Part shown: positions 27,815-37,223 of the stretch, in pieces | Position numbering within the stretch: position 1 is the first letter of the stretch | Layout of the letters: each line of letters opens with the position of its first letter | Assembly: GCA_004570955.1 (NCBI GenBank) | Contig: SPPL01000010.1 | Span: 1-64,000 of the forward strand | Length of the DNA stretch: 64,000 nt | Direction: 5' to 3' | Source of the DNA: Jeotgalicoccus nanhaiensis | GTDB lineage: Bacteria; Bacillota; Bacilli; Staphylococcales; Salinicoccaceae | Notes under the pieces: generated by a model | Database searches by the model: none | Told to the model about the DNA's origin: nothing | The model's input: only the letters and a program-made list of their open reading frames with translations | Program-made: the position numbers and the translations under genes

Positions 27815-29581
27815 TTGAAGCTGACGGTCTTTGCAACAACGGATGTGCACGGCGCAATTTATCCGTACAATTATTTTGATAATGAACCGAAAGAAAATGC
27901 ATTATTAAAATTCAAGACTTATATAGATAAATATAAAGCGATGAACGGCAGCGAAGCTGTTATTACGGCCGACAACGGCGATTTGCTTCAGGGGGATGTC
28001 TGGAGTGAATATGACAGTGTAAACAGCAGCAGGGCTCTTGTTCCGGGTATTATTAATGAGATGTACGATGTTATCGGATTAGGCAACCATGAATTTAATT
28101 TTGGTCTGCCTTTTTTAAATGAATTTTATAATCAAGTTACTGTACCGATAGTGAATTCAAACGTGGATTTTCTGGATGATCCTTTAGAATCAATAATAAG
28201 AGCCTGTTATATTAAAGAAATAAAAACCGCTGACGGCCTTCTTAAAGTTGGATTTTTAAGTGTTGTGCCGACCCAAATTTTAAAATGGGATAAATTCCAT
28301 CTGGAAGGCAGAGTAAAAGCAGAGCCTATGACTGAAGCGGTCAGAGAAACAACAGCGCAATTGAAAGATGGCGGCGCTGATATTATTATATTATTATCTC
28401 ATACAGGTATGAGTGAGGCAGATGACGATTTAACACCGCTTGGTGAGAACCAGGCCGTCTTAATGGCTATGATGGAAGATATAGATGGTATTGTTTTCGG
28501 TCACACTCACGATGTGTTTCCAAGCGGCGATCTGCTGATTTCAGATGACCGTCTTGATATTGATACAGGAACATTCAATAAGATGCCAATGGTTCAGCCG
28601 GGCGTATCTGCAAGTCATCTCGGTGTGCTCAATTTCGATTTGGAGTACGACTCGGGTGTCTGGAAGGTCAGGCAGGCAGACAGCAGTTTAATCAGCGCAG
28701 AAGACATCGTTTTAAAAGATGATGAATTGGCAGACTACCAAAAAAAACATGAACAGGTGCTGGCTTATTTAAATATACCAATCGGCAAAACAGATTATCC
28801 GCTGACTACTTACTTTACAAGAGTAATACCATCACGCGGTGTGCAGTTTGTCTCGGAAGCAACAGTATGGTTTGCAAAAGAGCGGGCGGCGTTGAAAGAA
28901 AGCAATATACCGATTATCGGTTTTAACTCCGCAGTAAAAGTAGGGCGTGACGGGCCTCAGGATTATACTGCTATTCCTGCCGGAGAAATGACCATCGCAG
29001 ACAGTATCGATATTTACAAGCATGCAAATACGCTGCTGATTATTAAAATTACGGGTAAAGTACTGAAAGAGTGGCTCGAATGGGCTGCTTCCTCGTTTAA
29101 TGATTATGAAGGCGATGAAATACTGCAGCCGAATAACTCACGCTACGGTTTCCCGGGCTACAATTTCGATACATTTTTTGATTTGGATTATACTTTTGAT
29201 ATAACAAAACCGGCACGCTATGTCAGTTCAGCACACCGTCTTAATGATTCGGAACGTGTGATTAAAATGTCGTACAAAGGTAAGCGGATCAAAGATACAG
29301 ATGAATTTATCGTGCCGGCAAATAATTATAAGGTGGCATATGTGCCATTTTTACGAGATGCTGAGATATTATATGAATCGGATATTTCAGTACGGGATAT
29401 CGTGACAGAGTATGTAAAAAGCGGAGAGACTTTTGAATATCATAATCCGATGACGATTATTCCGCATGGAACATATAAATTCACGACGGCAACAGCGGCG
29501 GCGGAATATACAGACGGGCTGCCGGTAGAACATTTAAAAGACTGCGGCGACGGTTTCAGTATATTCAGCGTAAAGCTTTAA
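27815..29581 (+). CDS. Cytoplasmic bifunctional UDP-sugar hydrolase/5'-nucleotidase (YunD-like)
   Basis: A 588-residue protein with an N-terminal metallophosphoesterase domain (TTDVHGAI, TADNGDLLQGD, LGNHEFNFG, LLSHTGMSE, FGHTHDVF) and a C-terminal 5'-nucleotidase domain (from about residue 335, with IIGFNSAVKVG and FVVP-like IVPANNYK). There is no signal peptide, so unlike surface 5'-nucleotidases it should be cytoplasmic, like B. subtilis YunD. The start is the TTG at 27815, six bases after GGGGTGA; the in-frame GTG at 27806 would overlap that ribosome binding site. Substrate preference is unknown. Confidence 0.88.
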   Translation: MKLTVFATTDVHGAIYPYNYFDNEPKENALLKFKTYIDKYKAMNGSEAVITADNGDLLQGDVWSEYDSVNSSRALVPGIINEMYDVIGLGNHEFNFGLPFLNEFYNQVTVPIVNSNVDFLDDPLESIIRACYIKEIKTADGLLKVGFLSVVPTQILKWDKFHLEGRVKAEPMTEAVRETTAQLKDGGADIIILLSHTGMSEADDDLTPLGENQAVLMAMMEDIDGIVFGHTHDVFPSGDLLISDDRLDIDTGTFNKMPMVQPGVSASHLGVLNFDLEYDSGVWKVRQADSSLISAEDIVLKDDELADYQKKHEQVLAYLNIPIGKTDYPLTTYFTRVIPSRGVQFVSEATVWFAKERAALKESNIPIIGFNSAVKVGRDGPQDYTAIPAGEMTIADSIDIYKHANTLLIIKITGKVLKEWLEWAASSFNDYEGDEILQPNNSRYGFPGYNFDTFFDLDYTFDITKPARYVSSAHRLNDSERVIKMSYKGKRIKDTDEFIVPANNYKVAYVPFLRDAEILYESDISVRDIVTEYVKSGETFEYHNPMTIIPHGTYKFTTATAAAEYTDGLPVEHLKDCGDGFSIFSVKL

Positions 29582-29606
29582 AATTAATGATATAAGAGGT
29601 TTTAAC

Positions 29607-30974
29607 ATGAAAGCAATAACTAAAAATAATAATTATGAAGCAGTCGTAGAGGACTATACACATGAAGGCATGGGGATAGTTAAAGTCGACGGCTATCCGG
29701 TATTTTTGCCGGATGTTTTAAAAGGTGAATCGGTAGAATTTAAAGCAGTCAAGGTAAACAGCAAATATGCTTTCGGCAAAGTTTTAAACATTCTTGAAGC
29801 CTCACCGAACCGTCAGACGCCGCCCTGTGAATATTACTTCCAATGCGGGGGCTGCCAGATACAAGTAATGAACGATGCCGAACAGGCATCATTTAAGCGT
29901 CAGGTCGTTGCCCAGAACATTAATCAGCAGGCAAGACTGAACCTTCATATTAACGATACGGTAACGGGAGATCCGTTATACTACCGCAATAAATCACAAA
30001 TTCCCGTTCAGAAAATTGACGGTCAGGTAATTATGGGCTTCTATAAACCGCGTTCACACGACATCGTTGATATTGAACACTGTTATATTCAAAAAGATAT
30101 TCATAATGACATTATGCTGTTTATAAAAGATAAACTGATTGAAGAGAATACATCGATTTACGACGAGAAATCACATCAGGGGCTGCTGCGTCATATCGTA
30201 ATCCGTTCAAACAGCGATGATAGCGAAGTGCAGGTAGTCTTTATTACGAACGGCAAGAGAAATGAATTTTTATCGATTGTAAAAGCATTAAAAGAATCAT
30301 TTCCGAATGTGAAAAGTATCGTGCAGAATATTAACGATGAAAAAACAAACGTGATTTTCGGCCAGCGTTCAATCGTTCTGCTTGGTCATGATTACATTAC
30401 AGATACGCTGCTTGGAAAATCATTTAAAATACGCGATCGTTCATTTTATCAGGTAAACCATGAACAGACAGAAAAGCTCTATCAGATCGGGCTCGACATG
30501 GCCGATCTAAGCGGTGATGAAACAATTATTGATACGTATTCAGGCATCGGTTCAATCGGTCTTACAGCATCGGACCGTGTCAGCAAAATTATCGGAATTG
30601 AAGTTGTTGAAAGTGCAGTTGAAGATGCTAAAGAAAATGCGAAACTGAATGGCATCGATAATGCAGACTACTATTTAGGGAAAGCAGAAGAAGTAATGCC
30701 GAGACTCGTTAAAGAGGGCGTTAGCGCTGATGTTGTCTTCGTCGATCCGCCGAGAAAAGGATGTCATACAGAGTTCCTTGATGCACTGATAGAAGTTGCA
30801 CCGAAGAAGATTGTATACATCTCATGTAATCCGAGCACACTGCAGAGAGACATGAAGTACCTGGAGAGACACGGCTTTAAAGCAGCGGAAGTTACACCGG
30901 TTGATCTTTTTCCTCAAACTAAACATATTGAGGCAGTTACTGTGCTCGAAAAACAACAGGATGTTATCAATTAG
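29607..30974 (+). CDS. rlmD: 23S rRNA (uracil-C5)-methyltransferase, RlmD/RlmCD type
   Basis: A 455-residue SAM-dependent RNA methyltransferase. An N-terminal TRAM domain (residues 1-60) is followed by iron-sulfur cysteines Cys74, Cys80 and Cys83 (PPCEYYFQCGGCQIQ) with a fourth near IEHCYIQ. SAM motif is IDTYSGIGSIGL, and the catalytic cysteine lies in VYISCNPSTLQRD. It should make 5-methyluridine in 23S rRNA (U1939 and/or U747). The position after dgkB is conserved in staphylococci. A paralogue is at 43243, so the exact targets of each cannot be told. Confidence 0.93.
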   Translation: MKAITKNNNYEAVVEDYTHEGMGIVKVDGYPVFLPDVLKGESVEFKAVKVNSKYAFGKVLNILEASPNRQTPPCEYYFQCGGCQIQVMNDAEQASFKRQVVAQNINQQARLNLHINDTVTGDPLYYRNKSQIPVQKIDGQVIMGFYKPRSHDIVDIEHCYIQKDIHNDIMLFIKDKLIEENTSIYDEKSHQGLLRHIVIRSNSDDSEVQVVFITNGKRNEFLSIVKALKESFPNVKSIVQNINDEKTNVIFGQRSIVLLGHDYITDTLLGKSFKIRDRSFYQVNHEQTEKLYQIGLDMADLSGDETIIDTYSGIGSIGLTASDRVSKIIGIEVVESAVEDAKENAKLNGIDNADYYLGKAEEVMPRLVKEGVSADVVFVDPPRKGCHTEFLDALIEVAPKKIVYISCNPSTLQRDMKYLERHGFKAAEVTPVDLFPQTKHIEAVTVLEKQQDVIN

Positions 30975-30985
30975 GAGGAAGTATT

Positions 30986-31813
30986 TTGAAGTTTATTTCA
31001 TGGAATATCGATTCATTAAACGCCGCTTTGACCAGTGATTCTGCGAGAGCGTTATTATCACGTAATGTATTAAAGTCACTTCAGGAACATAATCCCGATG
31101 TCATTGCGATTCAGGAAACTAAATTATCGGCAGCAGGACCGACTAAAAAACATGCTGAAATTTTAAAAGAAGTATTTCCGGCTTATGAAGTTATCTGGCG
31201 GAGTTCCGTAGAACCGGCGCGTAAAGGTTACGCTGGAACGATGTTTTTGTATAAATCAGAGCTGAGTCCGGAAGTATCATATCCTGTAATCGGGGCACCG
31301 AAGCCAATGGATGCTGAAGGACGCATGATGACACTGGAATTCGATGATTTTTACATTACCCAGGTGTATACTCCGAATGCGGGCAGCGCCTTGAAACGAC
31401 TTGATGAACGTCAGGTATGGGATCAAAAATATGCAGATTATTTAGAAGCACTGGATAAAAACAAACCGGTATTTGCAACTGGTGATTTCAACGTTGCTCA
31501 CAGGGAAATTGATTTGGCAAATCCAAAAGGCAACCGCCGTTCTGCAGGTTTTACGGATGAAGAACGTCAGGGATTCACCAATCTTTTAAACAGAGGATTT
31601 ACCGATACTTTCCGTCATATCCACGGTGATGTGACAGGTATTTACTCATGGTGGGCTCAGCGTGCAAAAACGAGCAAAATCAATAATTCAGGCTGGAGAA
31701 TTGATTACTGGCTGGTAAGTAACCGTATTGCCGAAAAAGTCATTAAATCAGAAATGATTGATTCCGGCACAAGACAAGATCACACTCCTGTGCTGCTTGA
31801 AATAGAAATATAA
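30986..31813 (+). CDS. Exodeoxyribonuclease III / AP endonuclease
   Basis: A 275-residue member of the ExoIII/ExoA family (base excision repair). Motifs in order: SWNIDSLNA near residue 5, IQETKLS (metal Glu), VYTPNAGS, TGDFNVAHREIDLANPK, IYSWWAQRAK, RIDYWLVS and a C-terminal QDHTPVLLEIEI with the catalytic His. The start is TTG 30986, with a strong AGGAGGAAG seven bases before. It is the last gene of the group starting at grpB or dgkB and is followed by a terminator. Symbol exoA or xth would both be used. Confidence 0.93.
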   Translation: MKFISWNIDSLNAALTSDSARALLSRNVLKSLQEHNPDVIAIQETKLSAAGPTKKHAEILKEVFPAYEVIWRSSVEPARKGYAGTMFLYKSELSPEVSYPVIGAPKPMDAEGRMMTLEFDDFYITQVYTPNAGSALKRLDERQVWDQKYADYLEALDKNKPVFATGDFNVAHREIDLANPKGNRRSAGFTDEERQGFTNLLNRGFTDTFRHIHGDVTGIYSWWAQRAKTSKINNSGWRIDYWLVSNRIAEKVIKSEMIDSGTRQDHTPVLLEIEI

Positions 31814-31817
31814 TCGG

Positions 31818-31863
31818 AAAAACTGTACATTTGCTTTGGAAAAAGCTGATGTACAGTTTTTTA
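31818..31863 (+). terminator. Terminator after the exonuclease III gene
   Basis: Stem AAACTGTACAT / ATGTACAGTTT with an 18-base loop, then TTTTT. Confidence 0.9.
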
Positions 31864-31946
31864 TCTTAATAATATATCTATAATTATCTGTTAATTGAAA
31901 TTCACCTGGAGTAGAATAAGAGTAACTTTACATAAGGGGGATTTAA

Positions 31947-33164
31947 ATGGAAGAGGTGACGAGTCTCATACATCCAGAGAATTATTGGGTGCTGTGGGCA
32001 ATTTTAATAGGCTGGGCAGCTATTGCTATTATTTTAGAGCAGAAGTACAGCTGGGCGTCGAAATTATCGGGAGCAATTATTGCATTGGTCGGTGCGATGC
32101 TGCTCAGTAATACAGGAGTCATACCGCTGGATTCACCGGTCTATGATACAGTATGGACTTATGTAGTGCCGCTTGCGATTCCGCTGCTTTTATTTCAGTC
32201 GAATATCGTAAAAGTATGGCAGGAGAGTAAACGGCTGCTGATTATATTTTTAATCAGTACTGTAGGAACAATTTCCGGAACAATTGCTGCTTTCTTCATA
32301 CTTAGAGAAGTTATTCCGCAGCTGAACTACATCGGTGCAATGCTGAGTGCATCCTATACGGGCGGCGGGGTAAACTTCGCTGCCATGGCTACACGTTTTG
32401 ATGTGCCGCAGGACACTGTGTCATCAACAGTGGTAGCGGATAATCTGCTGATGGCAATTTACTTTTTTGTACTTATTCTGATACCGACTGTGTCTTTCTT
32501 CAGAAACAAGTTCGGTACGCCGCATATGGATGAGATGGAGAAAAATGGTACCGGTGACAACCAGGCTTCCAGCTACTGGGAACGTAAAGAAATATCATTA
32601 AAAGATGTCGCAAAAGCAATCGGTACAGCATTTGCAATTGTCGCTGTGTCATTCAGTCTGGCAGGTTTCTTTGCTGATCTGATACCTGAAAACAGCAATG
32701 TATTTCTAAGTATCCTTCGCGGTATCATCGGTGATGACTACTTGATGCTGACAACTTTAACCTTGCTGCTTGTCGCCATTTTCCCTAAATATTTCGAGAG
32801 CATCAGAGGTTCTCAGGAATTTGGAACTTTCTTTATCTATATCTTTTTCGTAGTTATCGGTGTGCCGGCATCGATTCCGTTAATTGTGCAAAATGCACCG
32901 TTAATATTAGTATTTGCTGCAATTATTGTATTGATAAACATGCTGATTTCATTTGGTTTCGGACGTCTGTTCAAGTTTAATCTGGAAGAAATCATTCTCG
33001 CATCTAATGCCAACATCGGCGGACCGACAACAGCAGCAGCGATGGCCATTTCACGCGGCTGGACAAAACTCGTCGGACCGATTTTAATCATCGGGACATT
33101 GGGTTATATTATCGGCAACTATATAGGCACTACACTTGGCTTGTGGTTCACATCATTAATGTAA
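31947..33164 (+). CDS. DUF819 family membrane protein
   Basis: A 405-residue polytopic membrane protein with roughly ten to twelve hydrophobic helices. It belongs to the DUF819 (YjcL-like) family, distantly related to ion/solute transporters with an inverted repeat. Characteristic segments are SASYTGGGVNFAAMATRF (about residues 133-150) and the equivalent SNANIGGPTTAAAMAISRGW near the C-terminus, which look like the paired helix breaks of two half repeats. The transported substrate is unknown. A GGGGGATTT ribosome binding site precedes the ATG, and the gene is monocistronic. Confidence 0.85.
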   Translation: MEEVTSLIHPENYWVLWAILIGWAAIAIILEQKYSWASKLSGAIIALVGAMLLSNTGVIPLDSPVYDTVWTYVVPLAIPLLLFQSNIVKVWQESKRLLIIFLISTVGTISGTIAAFFILREVIPQLNYIGAMLSASYTGGGVNFAAMATRFDVPQDTVSSTVVADNLLMAIYFFVLILIPTVSFFRNKFGTPHMDEMEKNGTGDNQASSYWERKEISLKDVAKAIGTAFAIVAVSFSLAGFFADLIPENSNVFLSILRGIIGDDYLMLTTLTLLLVAIFPKYFESIRGSQEFGTFFIYIFFVVIGVPASIPLIVQNAPLILVFAAIIVLINMLISFGFGRLFKFNLEEIILASNANIGGPTTAAAMAISRGWTKLVGPILIIGTLGYIIGNYIGTTLGLWFTSLM

Positions 33165-33166
33165 TA

Positions 33167-33214
33167 ATAAAAGCAGAATCTCTCCGGAGCATACCAGAGA
33201 GGATCTGCTTTTAT
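33167..33214. terminator. Bidirectional terminator between DUF819 and dehydratase genes
   Basis: TAAAAGCAGA / TCTGCTTTTA with inner TCTCT / AGAGA pairing. It sits between two converging stop codons. Confidence 0.85.
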
Positions 33215-33216
33215 AT

Positions 33217-34176
33217 TTAATACTCAGTATCTCTAATGGAGCTGAGCTGATCAAAACCAAGGTTGCCGCCGGTAATCACAAAACAGATTTTATCTTCAGG
33301 TTTTACTTCAATCTCTCCGTTAAGAACGCCGCCAATCCCGATCGAAGAAGAGATTTCCGCAAGTATTTTTGCTTCCATCAGCAGCAATTTCTGTCCTTTT
33401 TTCATAGCTTCTTCACTGACTGTATAGAATGTATCCACGTATTTTTGCACGATAGGGAAGTTCTTCTCACCTGGAATAATACTGACCAGGCCGTCTGCGA
33501 TTGTACCTTTATTCTCTACCTGTGTAATCTCATTATTTTCTAAACTTGCAGCGAATTTAGGCAGATTGGCAGGTTCGACGCCGTGTACTTTAACATTATC
33601 AGCTGATTCTTTGACAGCTGTTGCGATACCGCCGACTAAACCGCCGCCGCTTGTCGGAACGAATATGTGATTTATATCCGGGAGTTGTTCTAAAATCTCA
33701 AGACCGACAGTGCCTTGACCCGCCATTACACGGTAGTCATTAAAAGGAGGAATCAGCGTATAGCCGTGTTCTTCTACCAATTTTTCCTGTAACTTAAAGC
33801 GTTCTTCTACAGTTGTCGGAATAATTTCAGCACCATGCTCTTTAATTTTTTCAAGTTTGAATGGCGGGGCAGTATCTGGAACAGCGACTGTTGCTTTAAT
33901 GCCCAATAATTTTGAAGCGTAAGAAACCGCGTGACCATGATTTCCTGAAGATGAGGTAACTACACCGCGTTCCAGTTCTTCATCTGTCAGCTGAAGTATT
34001 GTATTCATTACACCGCGAAGCTTAAAAGCGTTTGTGCGCTGCATATTCTCTAGTTTTACATACACTTCACAGCCGAGGATTTCTTCAAGATTACGAAGTC
34101 TGAGAAGCGGAGTTTTAATAACATAAGGCGCAATTCGTTCACGCGCTGCTTTGATATCTGATAATGATAAAGTCAT
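33217..34176 (-). CDS. Threonine/serine dehydratase, PLP-dependent
   Basis: A 319-residue fold-type II PLP enzyme. The PLP lysine is in RTNAFKLRG (near residue 53), with SSGNHGHAVSYASKLLG near 79 and the phosphate-binding glycine loop TSGGGLVGG near 175. It should deaminate threonine or serine to a 2-oxo acid and ammonia. There is no C-terminal ACT domain, so it is the short, catabolic (TdcB-like) or serine-racemase-like form, not the isoleucine-regulated IlvA. GGGAGATGTAC precedes ATG 34176. Substrate preference is not decidable by eye. Confidence 0.87.
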   Translation of the reverse strand: MTLSLSDIKAARERIAPYVIKTPLLRLRNLEEILGCEVYVKLENMQRTNAFKLRGVMNTILQLTDEELERGVVTSSSGNHGHAVSYASKLLGIKATVAVPDTAPPFKLEKIKEHGAEIIPTTVEERFKLQEKLVEEHGYTLIPPFNDYRVMAGQGTVGLEILEQLPDINHIFVPTSGGGLVGGIATAVKESADNVKVHGVEPANLPKFAASLENNEITQVENKGTIADGLVSIIPGEKNFPIVQKYVDTFYTVSEEAMKKGQKLLLMEAKILAEISSSIGIGGVLNGEIEVKPEDKICFVITGGNLGFDQLSSIRDTEY

Positions 34177-34308
34177 ATGTACATCTCCCTTTGTTTGATT
34201 ATCTTAATAATAACTCTATTAGAAGAAAATATAAATATATGATGTTTGGTAATATTATCTGACTCCACTTATAATGATACTAGTAGATAAAGTTTTAGGA
34301 GTGTTTAT

Positions 34309-35010
34309 ATGTACGTGGACCGTAAACCATCGATGGATTTAGAAGAGTTAAAAGAAGCAATGACTAAGAAATTTCAGACGAATCAAAATTTCAATTCACT
34401 TGAATATTTTGATGAAATGCTGAATTTCGTAGAATTAAATCATATATACTCTTCAGCTTTGGAAGAAATATCAACTAAACTTAAAATACTGGACGATGAA
34501 TTCCAGGTCATTCATAAACATAATCCCATTCATCATATGGAACGGAGAGTTAAAGGAACACGCAGTTTACTGTCCAAACTGGAGCGTAAAAGTCTGCCTG
34601 TGACAGTTGAAAGTGCCAAGGATAATATATTCGACATCGCGGGTATGCGCGTAATCTGCAATTACATAGAAGATATTTACGTACTGGAAAAGCTGCTGTT
34701 GAAACAGGAAGATATTAAATTATTAAAACGCAAAGATTACATCGAGAAACCGAAAGAAAATGGTTACCGCAGTCTGCATATTGTTATTTCTGTGCCTGTG
34801 TTTTTATCGGAAAGTGTAGAACACACACCGGTGGAAATTCAAATCCGTACAATCGGCATGGACATGTGGGCAAGTTTCGAACATAAAATGCGTTATAAAA
34901 ACACTAAAAAAGATACTGAAGAGTATATGACACTTCTCAAGGAATGTGCATTTGAAATATCAAATGTTGAGAACAAGATGCAGGACATGCATAATGATAT
35001 TAAAGATTAA
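34309..35010 (+). CDS. relP: Small alarmone synthetase (GTP pyrophosphokinase), RelP-like
   Basis: A 233-residue single-domain synthetase making (p)ppGpp from ATP and GTP or GDP. RelA/SpoT synthetase motifs are present: [27 protein letters not shown] with the metal Asp, [14 protein letters not shown] and [23 protein letters not shown] with the second catalytic Glu. There is no hydrolase or regulatory domain. The opening [14 protein letters not shown] resembles staphylococcal RelP rather than RelQ, but I hold that choice loosely. It is probably induced by cell-wall stress in the family; no such signal can be read here. The HAAS/DUF4097 gene follows 37 bases later. Confidence 0.88.
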   Translation: MYVDRKPSMDLEELKEAMTKKFQTNQNFNSLEYFDEMLNFVELNHIYSSALEEISTKLKILDDEFQVIHKHNPIHHMERRVKGTRSLLSKLERKSLPVTVESAKDNIFDIAGMRVICNYIEDIYVLEKLLLKQEDIKLLKRKDYIEKPKENGYRSLHIVISVPVFLSESVEHTPVEIQIRTIGMDMWASFEHKMRYKNTKKDTEEYMTLLKECAFEISNVENKMQDMHNDIKD

Positions 35011-35047
35011 TAACCGATACGGTAAATTTGAAAAGCAGGGGAATTAA

Positions 35048-36064
35048 ATGTCGCTAAACGAGTTTATAACAGAACTGGAAAAAGAACTTGATGCATTGCC
35101 GGATAATCGGCGTGAGGAGCTTGTAAAAGATTTTGAAATGCAGATACAAAAAGCGATAGAGCTCGGGGATACTGAAGAATATCTTTTAAAAATACTAGGA
35201 GAACCCCGTAAGGTAGCTGAGAAATTTATCGCAGAAGAAATTGCTGAAGAAGAAGCGGAACCTGAACAGGAGACTCGAAAAACCGGTTTGCAGCCTGTCA
35301 CAGGAAGTTTTGCCTCAGACTTGAAAAACTTCAGCATCAATCAGCTGGCAATCAGCGGAGAGAGCGCCGATATCAAAATTGAAAAAGGAAAGAAGCTCAG
35401 TATTAAATTTTTAAGCTATACCCATAAAGGGAAACTGGAATATGAAACTGACAATAATCAGCTGACAATATATCATACAGGCTCAGCAGGCGAAGTGAAA
35501 TTTAATACAATTATTGATTTTATGAAAAAAAGAAAACAGCTGAAAAAAGATGAATTAATAATTACCTGGCCGGAAACTCTCGATATGCTGACAGTGAATA
35601 ATCAGATCGGCAAAGTAACTATTAGTGATATCGAAGCAGAGGAGTTTAAAATAAAAACAAAGGAAGGCGCAGTAGAAGCTGCAGGTCTGACGGGGAACTA
35701 CGGAGAATTTCAGTCGGAGATGGGCGCCTTGAAAATAGAATCGAGTGACTTCAGCAATCTGTACATGAATACAGAAATGGGTAAATTGACCGTTGCAGGA
35801 GTAAAATCGGAAAGGTACGATTTACTTACGGAACTCGGGAAAATAGCATTGAATAACTTGACACCGGACAGCGATCTAAAAGCGCTCAGCAAGATGGGAT
35901 CAGTCAGTGTAAATTATCGCAAACAACCGAAATATACAAAAATAGTGGCGCGGGCAAATGTCGGTAAAGTAAAAAATGCATTGGCAGATAAAAAAATAGA
36001 AAAGCAGCTTTACAGAGCGGAATATATGAGCGAAATGGGATCTGTTAAAATAACATTATCTTAA
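35048..36064 (+). CDS. HAAS (DUF1700) plus DUF4097 fusion protein
   Basis: A 338-residue protein. Residues 1-60 form an HAAS/DUF1700 helical domain (LNEFITELEKELDALP...LGEPRKVAEKFIAEE), followed by an acidic linker. From about 90 to the end it is a DUF4097 adhesin-like right-handed beta structure with repeating strands (LTVNNQIGKVTISDI, KTKEGAVEAAGLTGNYG, EMGSVKITLS). There is no transmembrane segment, unlike typical HAAS membrane proteins, so it may be cytoplasmic. Relatives such as LiaG-like proteins are linked to envelope stress. No PadR gene is adjacent here. The zinc-ribbon gene begins 14 bases downstream. Confidence 0.8.
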   Translation: MSLNEFITELEKELDALPDNRREELVKDFEMQIQKAIELGDTEEYLLKILGEPRKVAEKFIAEEIAEEEAEPEQETRKTGLQPVTGSFASDLKNFSINQLAISGESADIKIEKGKKLSIKFLSYTHKGKLEYETDNNQLTIYHTGSAGEVKFNTIIDFMKKRKQLKKDELIITWPETLDMLTVNNQIGKVTISDIEAEEFKIKTKEGAVEAAGLTGNYGEFQSEMGALKIESSDFSNLYMNTEMGKLTVAGVKSERYDLLTELGKIALNNLTPDSDLKALSKMGSVSVNYRKQPKYTKIVARANVGKVKNALADKKIEKQLYRAEYMSEMGSVKITLS

Positions 36065-36078
36065 AAGGGGAGATTAAT

Positions 36079-36378
36079 TTGGCGCGCTGTACGAAATGTC
36101 AGACGGAATGGACGTTTAAAGATAAGGCTGGAGTATTTAAAAGCCTGTCGGGTTCTGTAAAGTGTCCTTACTGCAGGGCAGAACAATTTCTTAGTTTAAA
36201 AGCGCAAAAACAGACAGGCCTCGTAAACATGATTATTCCTGTAACCATGCTGCTGCCGCTTCCTTTCGGTCTACCTTTACCGCTTCATATAACACTGATT
36301 GTGCTCGGAATAATTACAGTAGTTATATTGAATATCACACTGGTAAAATTAAGCGGAAAAAAGGAATATATAATCTGA
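36079..36378 (+). CDS. CxxC zinc-ribbon membrane protein (TIGR04104 type), second copy
   Basis: A 99-residue paralogue of the protein at 2923. Two cysteine pairs lie at Cys4/Cys7 (RCTKCQTEW) and 29/32 (KCPYCRAEQ), followed by two membrane helices (VNMIIPVTMLLPLPFGLPL and HITLIVLGIITVVIL). The start is a TTG at 36079, with AAAAGGGGAGA upstream; no ATG fits. It is probably co-transcribed with the HAAS/DUF4097 gene. Function unknown. Confidence 0.75.
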   Translation: MARCTKCQTEWTFKDKAGVFKSLSGSVKCPYCRAEQFLSLKAQKQTGLVNMIIPVTMLLPLPFGLPLPLHITLIVLGIITVVILNITLVKLSGKKEYII

Positions 36379-36460
36379 AAAGAAGGTATATGTAACGAGC
36401 CGTTATAGATATAAGCGGCTGTTATATTTATGAAATTATCAAAAGCAGAACAGATACACG

Positions 36461-36498
36461 AAAAAGATCCGCGGAATTTACTTCCCCGGATTTTTTTA
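36461..36498 (-). terminator. Terminator after the ABC transporter operon
   Basis: Stem AAATCCGGGGAA / TTCCGCGGATCTTTTT on the minus strand (one mismatch), with T runs on both strands. It lies just beyond the permease stop at 36501. Confidence 0.85.
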
Positions 36499-36500
36499 TA

Positions 36501-37223
36501 TTAATAGTCTCTTTTTTGAATTTTTATCAATCCGATTACTGCAATCAGTATAATCCCGGCCGCTGAAGATACATAGTGTGCGGACAACCAATTATGAGAA
36601 CCGGTGACTTCCGGAAGGAAGTAGAGGGGCAGGTATTCTCTAATAAATGTATTCACCCATTCAGATAAACCGTCCCACATCAAGATTCCGTCTAAGAGGG
36701 AAGGGAAGAGCATGATTGACAGCAGGACAATGATAAATAAAGCAAGCACATTACTGTAAAATGTACTGATTGTTAAAAATAAAGTGCCGTAAAATAGAGT
36801 ATAAAGTACAAAATGCAAAATGATTTGCCACATCAATTCTCCTGGCATTTCAAGCCCAGCATAGGCTGCCAAAAAATAAGTTGATAAGCTGCCGGCAATG
36901 CCGAAAATTAATCCGACAATACCAATAGTGATGACTTTGGCAATATAATATTTCATTCGGTTTGTTTTTGTATTCATCATAAGAGTGATTGTATTCTGGC
37001 TGATATCTTTTGTGAATGGCAACATCGCGTTAATTACAACAAGCAGTGTACCGAAAAACGCAAAGAAGTATGTCAGCTGAATGACTTCAAATGGACCGTT
37101 TAAATTTGCGACTGAATAAGCGATTCCAAATGCCGGAAGAATACATAGGACGAGTGAGAAATAAGTAATCCAGCTCGTCATTATATTTTTAAAATCATAG
37201 AAGACAAGTTTACTGATTCTCAT
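36501..37223 (-). CDS. ABC-2 type transporter permease
   Basis: A 240-residue membrane protein with six hydrophobic helices. Typical features are the N-terminal LVFYDFKNIMTSWITYFSL and a loop with TKDISQNTITLMMNTKTNR before the second helix pair (the ABC-2 motif of single-exporter permeases). It pairs with the ATPase gene at 37210, which it overlaps by 14 bases. Together they should form an exporter of unknown substrate, perhaps a peptide or lipid. Last gene of the PadR operon. Confidence 0.85.
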   Translation of the reverse strand: MRISKLVFYDFKNIMTSWITYFSLVLCILPAFGIAYSVANLNGPFEVIQLTYFFAFFGTLLVVINAMLPFTKDISQNTITLMMNTKTNRMKYYIAKVITIGIVGLIFGIAGSLSTYFLAAYAGLEMPGELMWQIILHFVLYTLFYGTLFLTISTFYSNVLALFIIVLLSIMLFPSLLDGILMWDGLSEWVNTFIREYLPLYFLPEVTGSHNWLSAHYVSSAAGIILIAVIGLIKIQKRDY

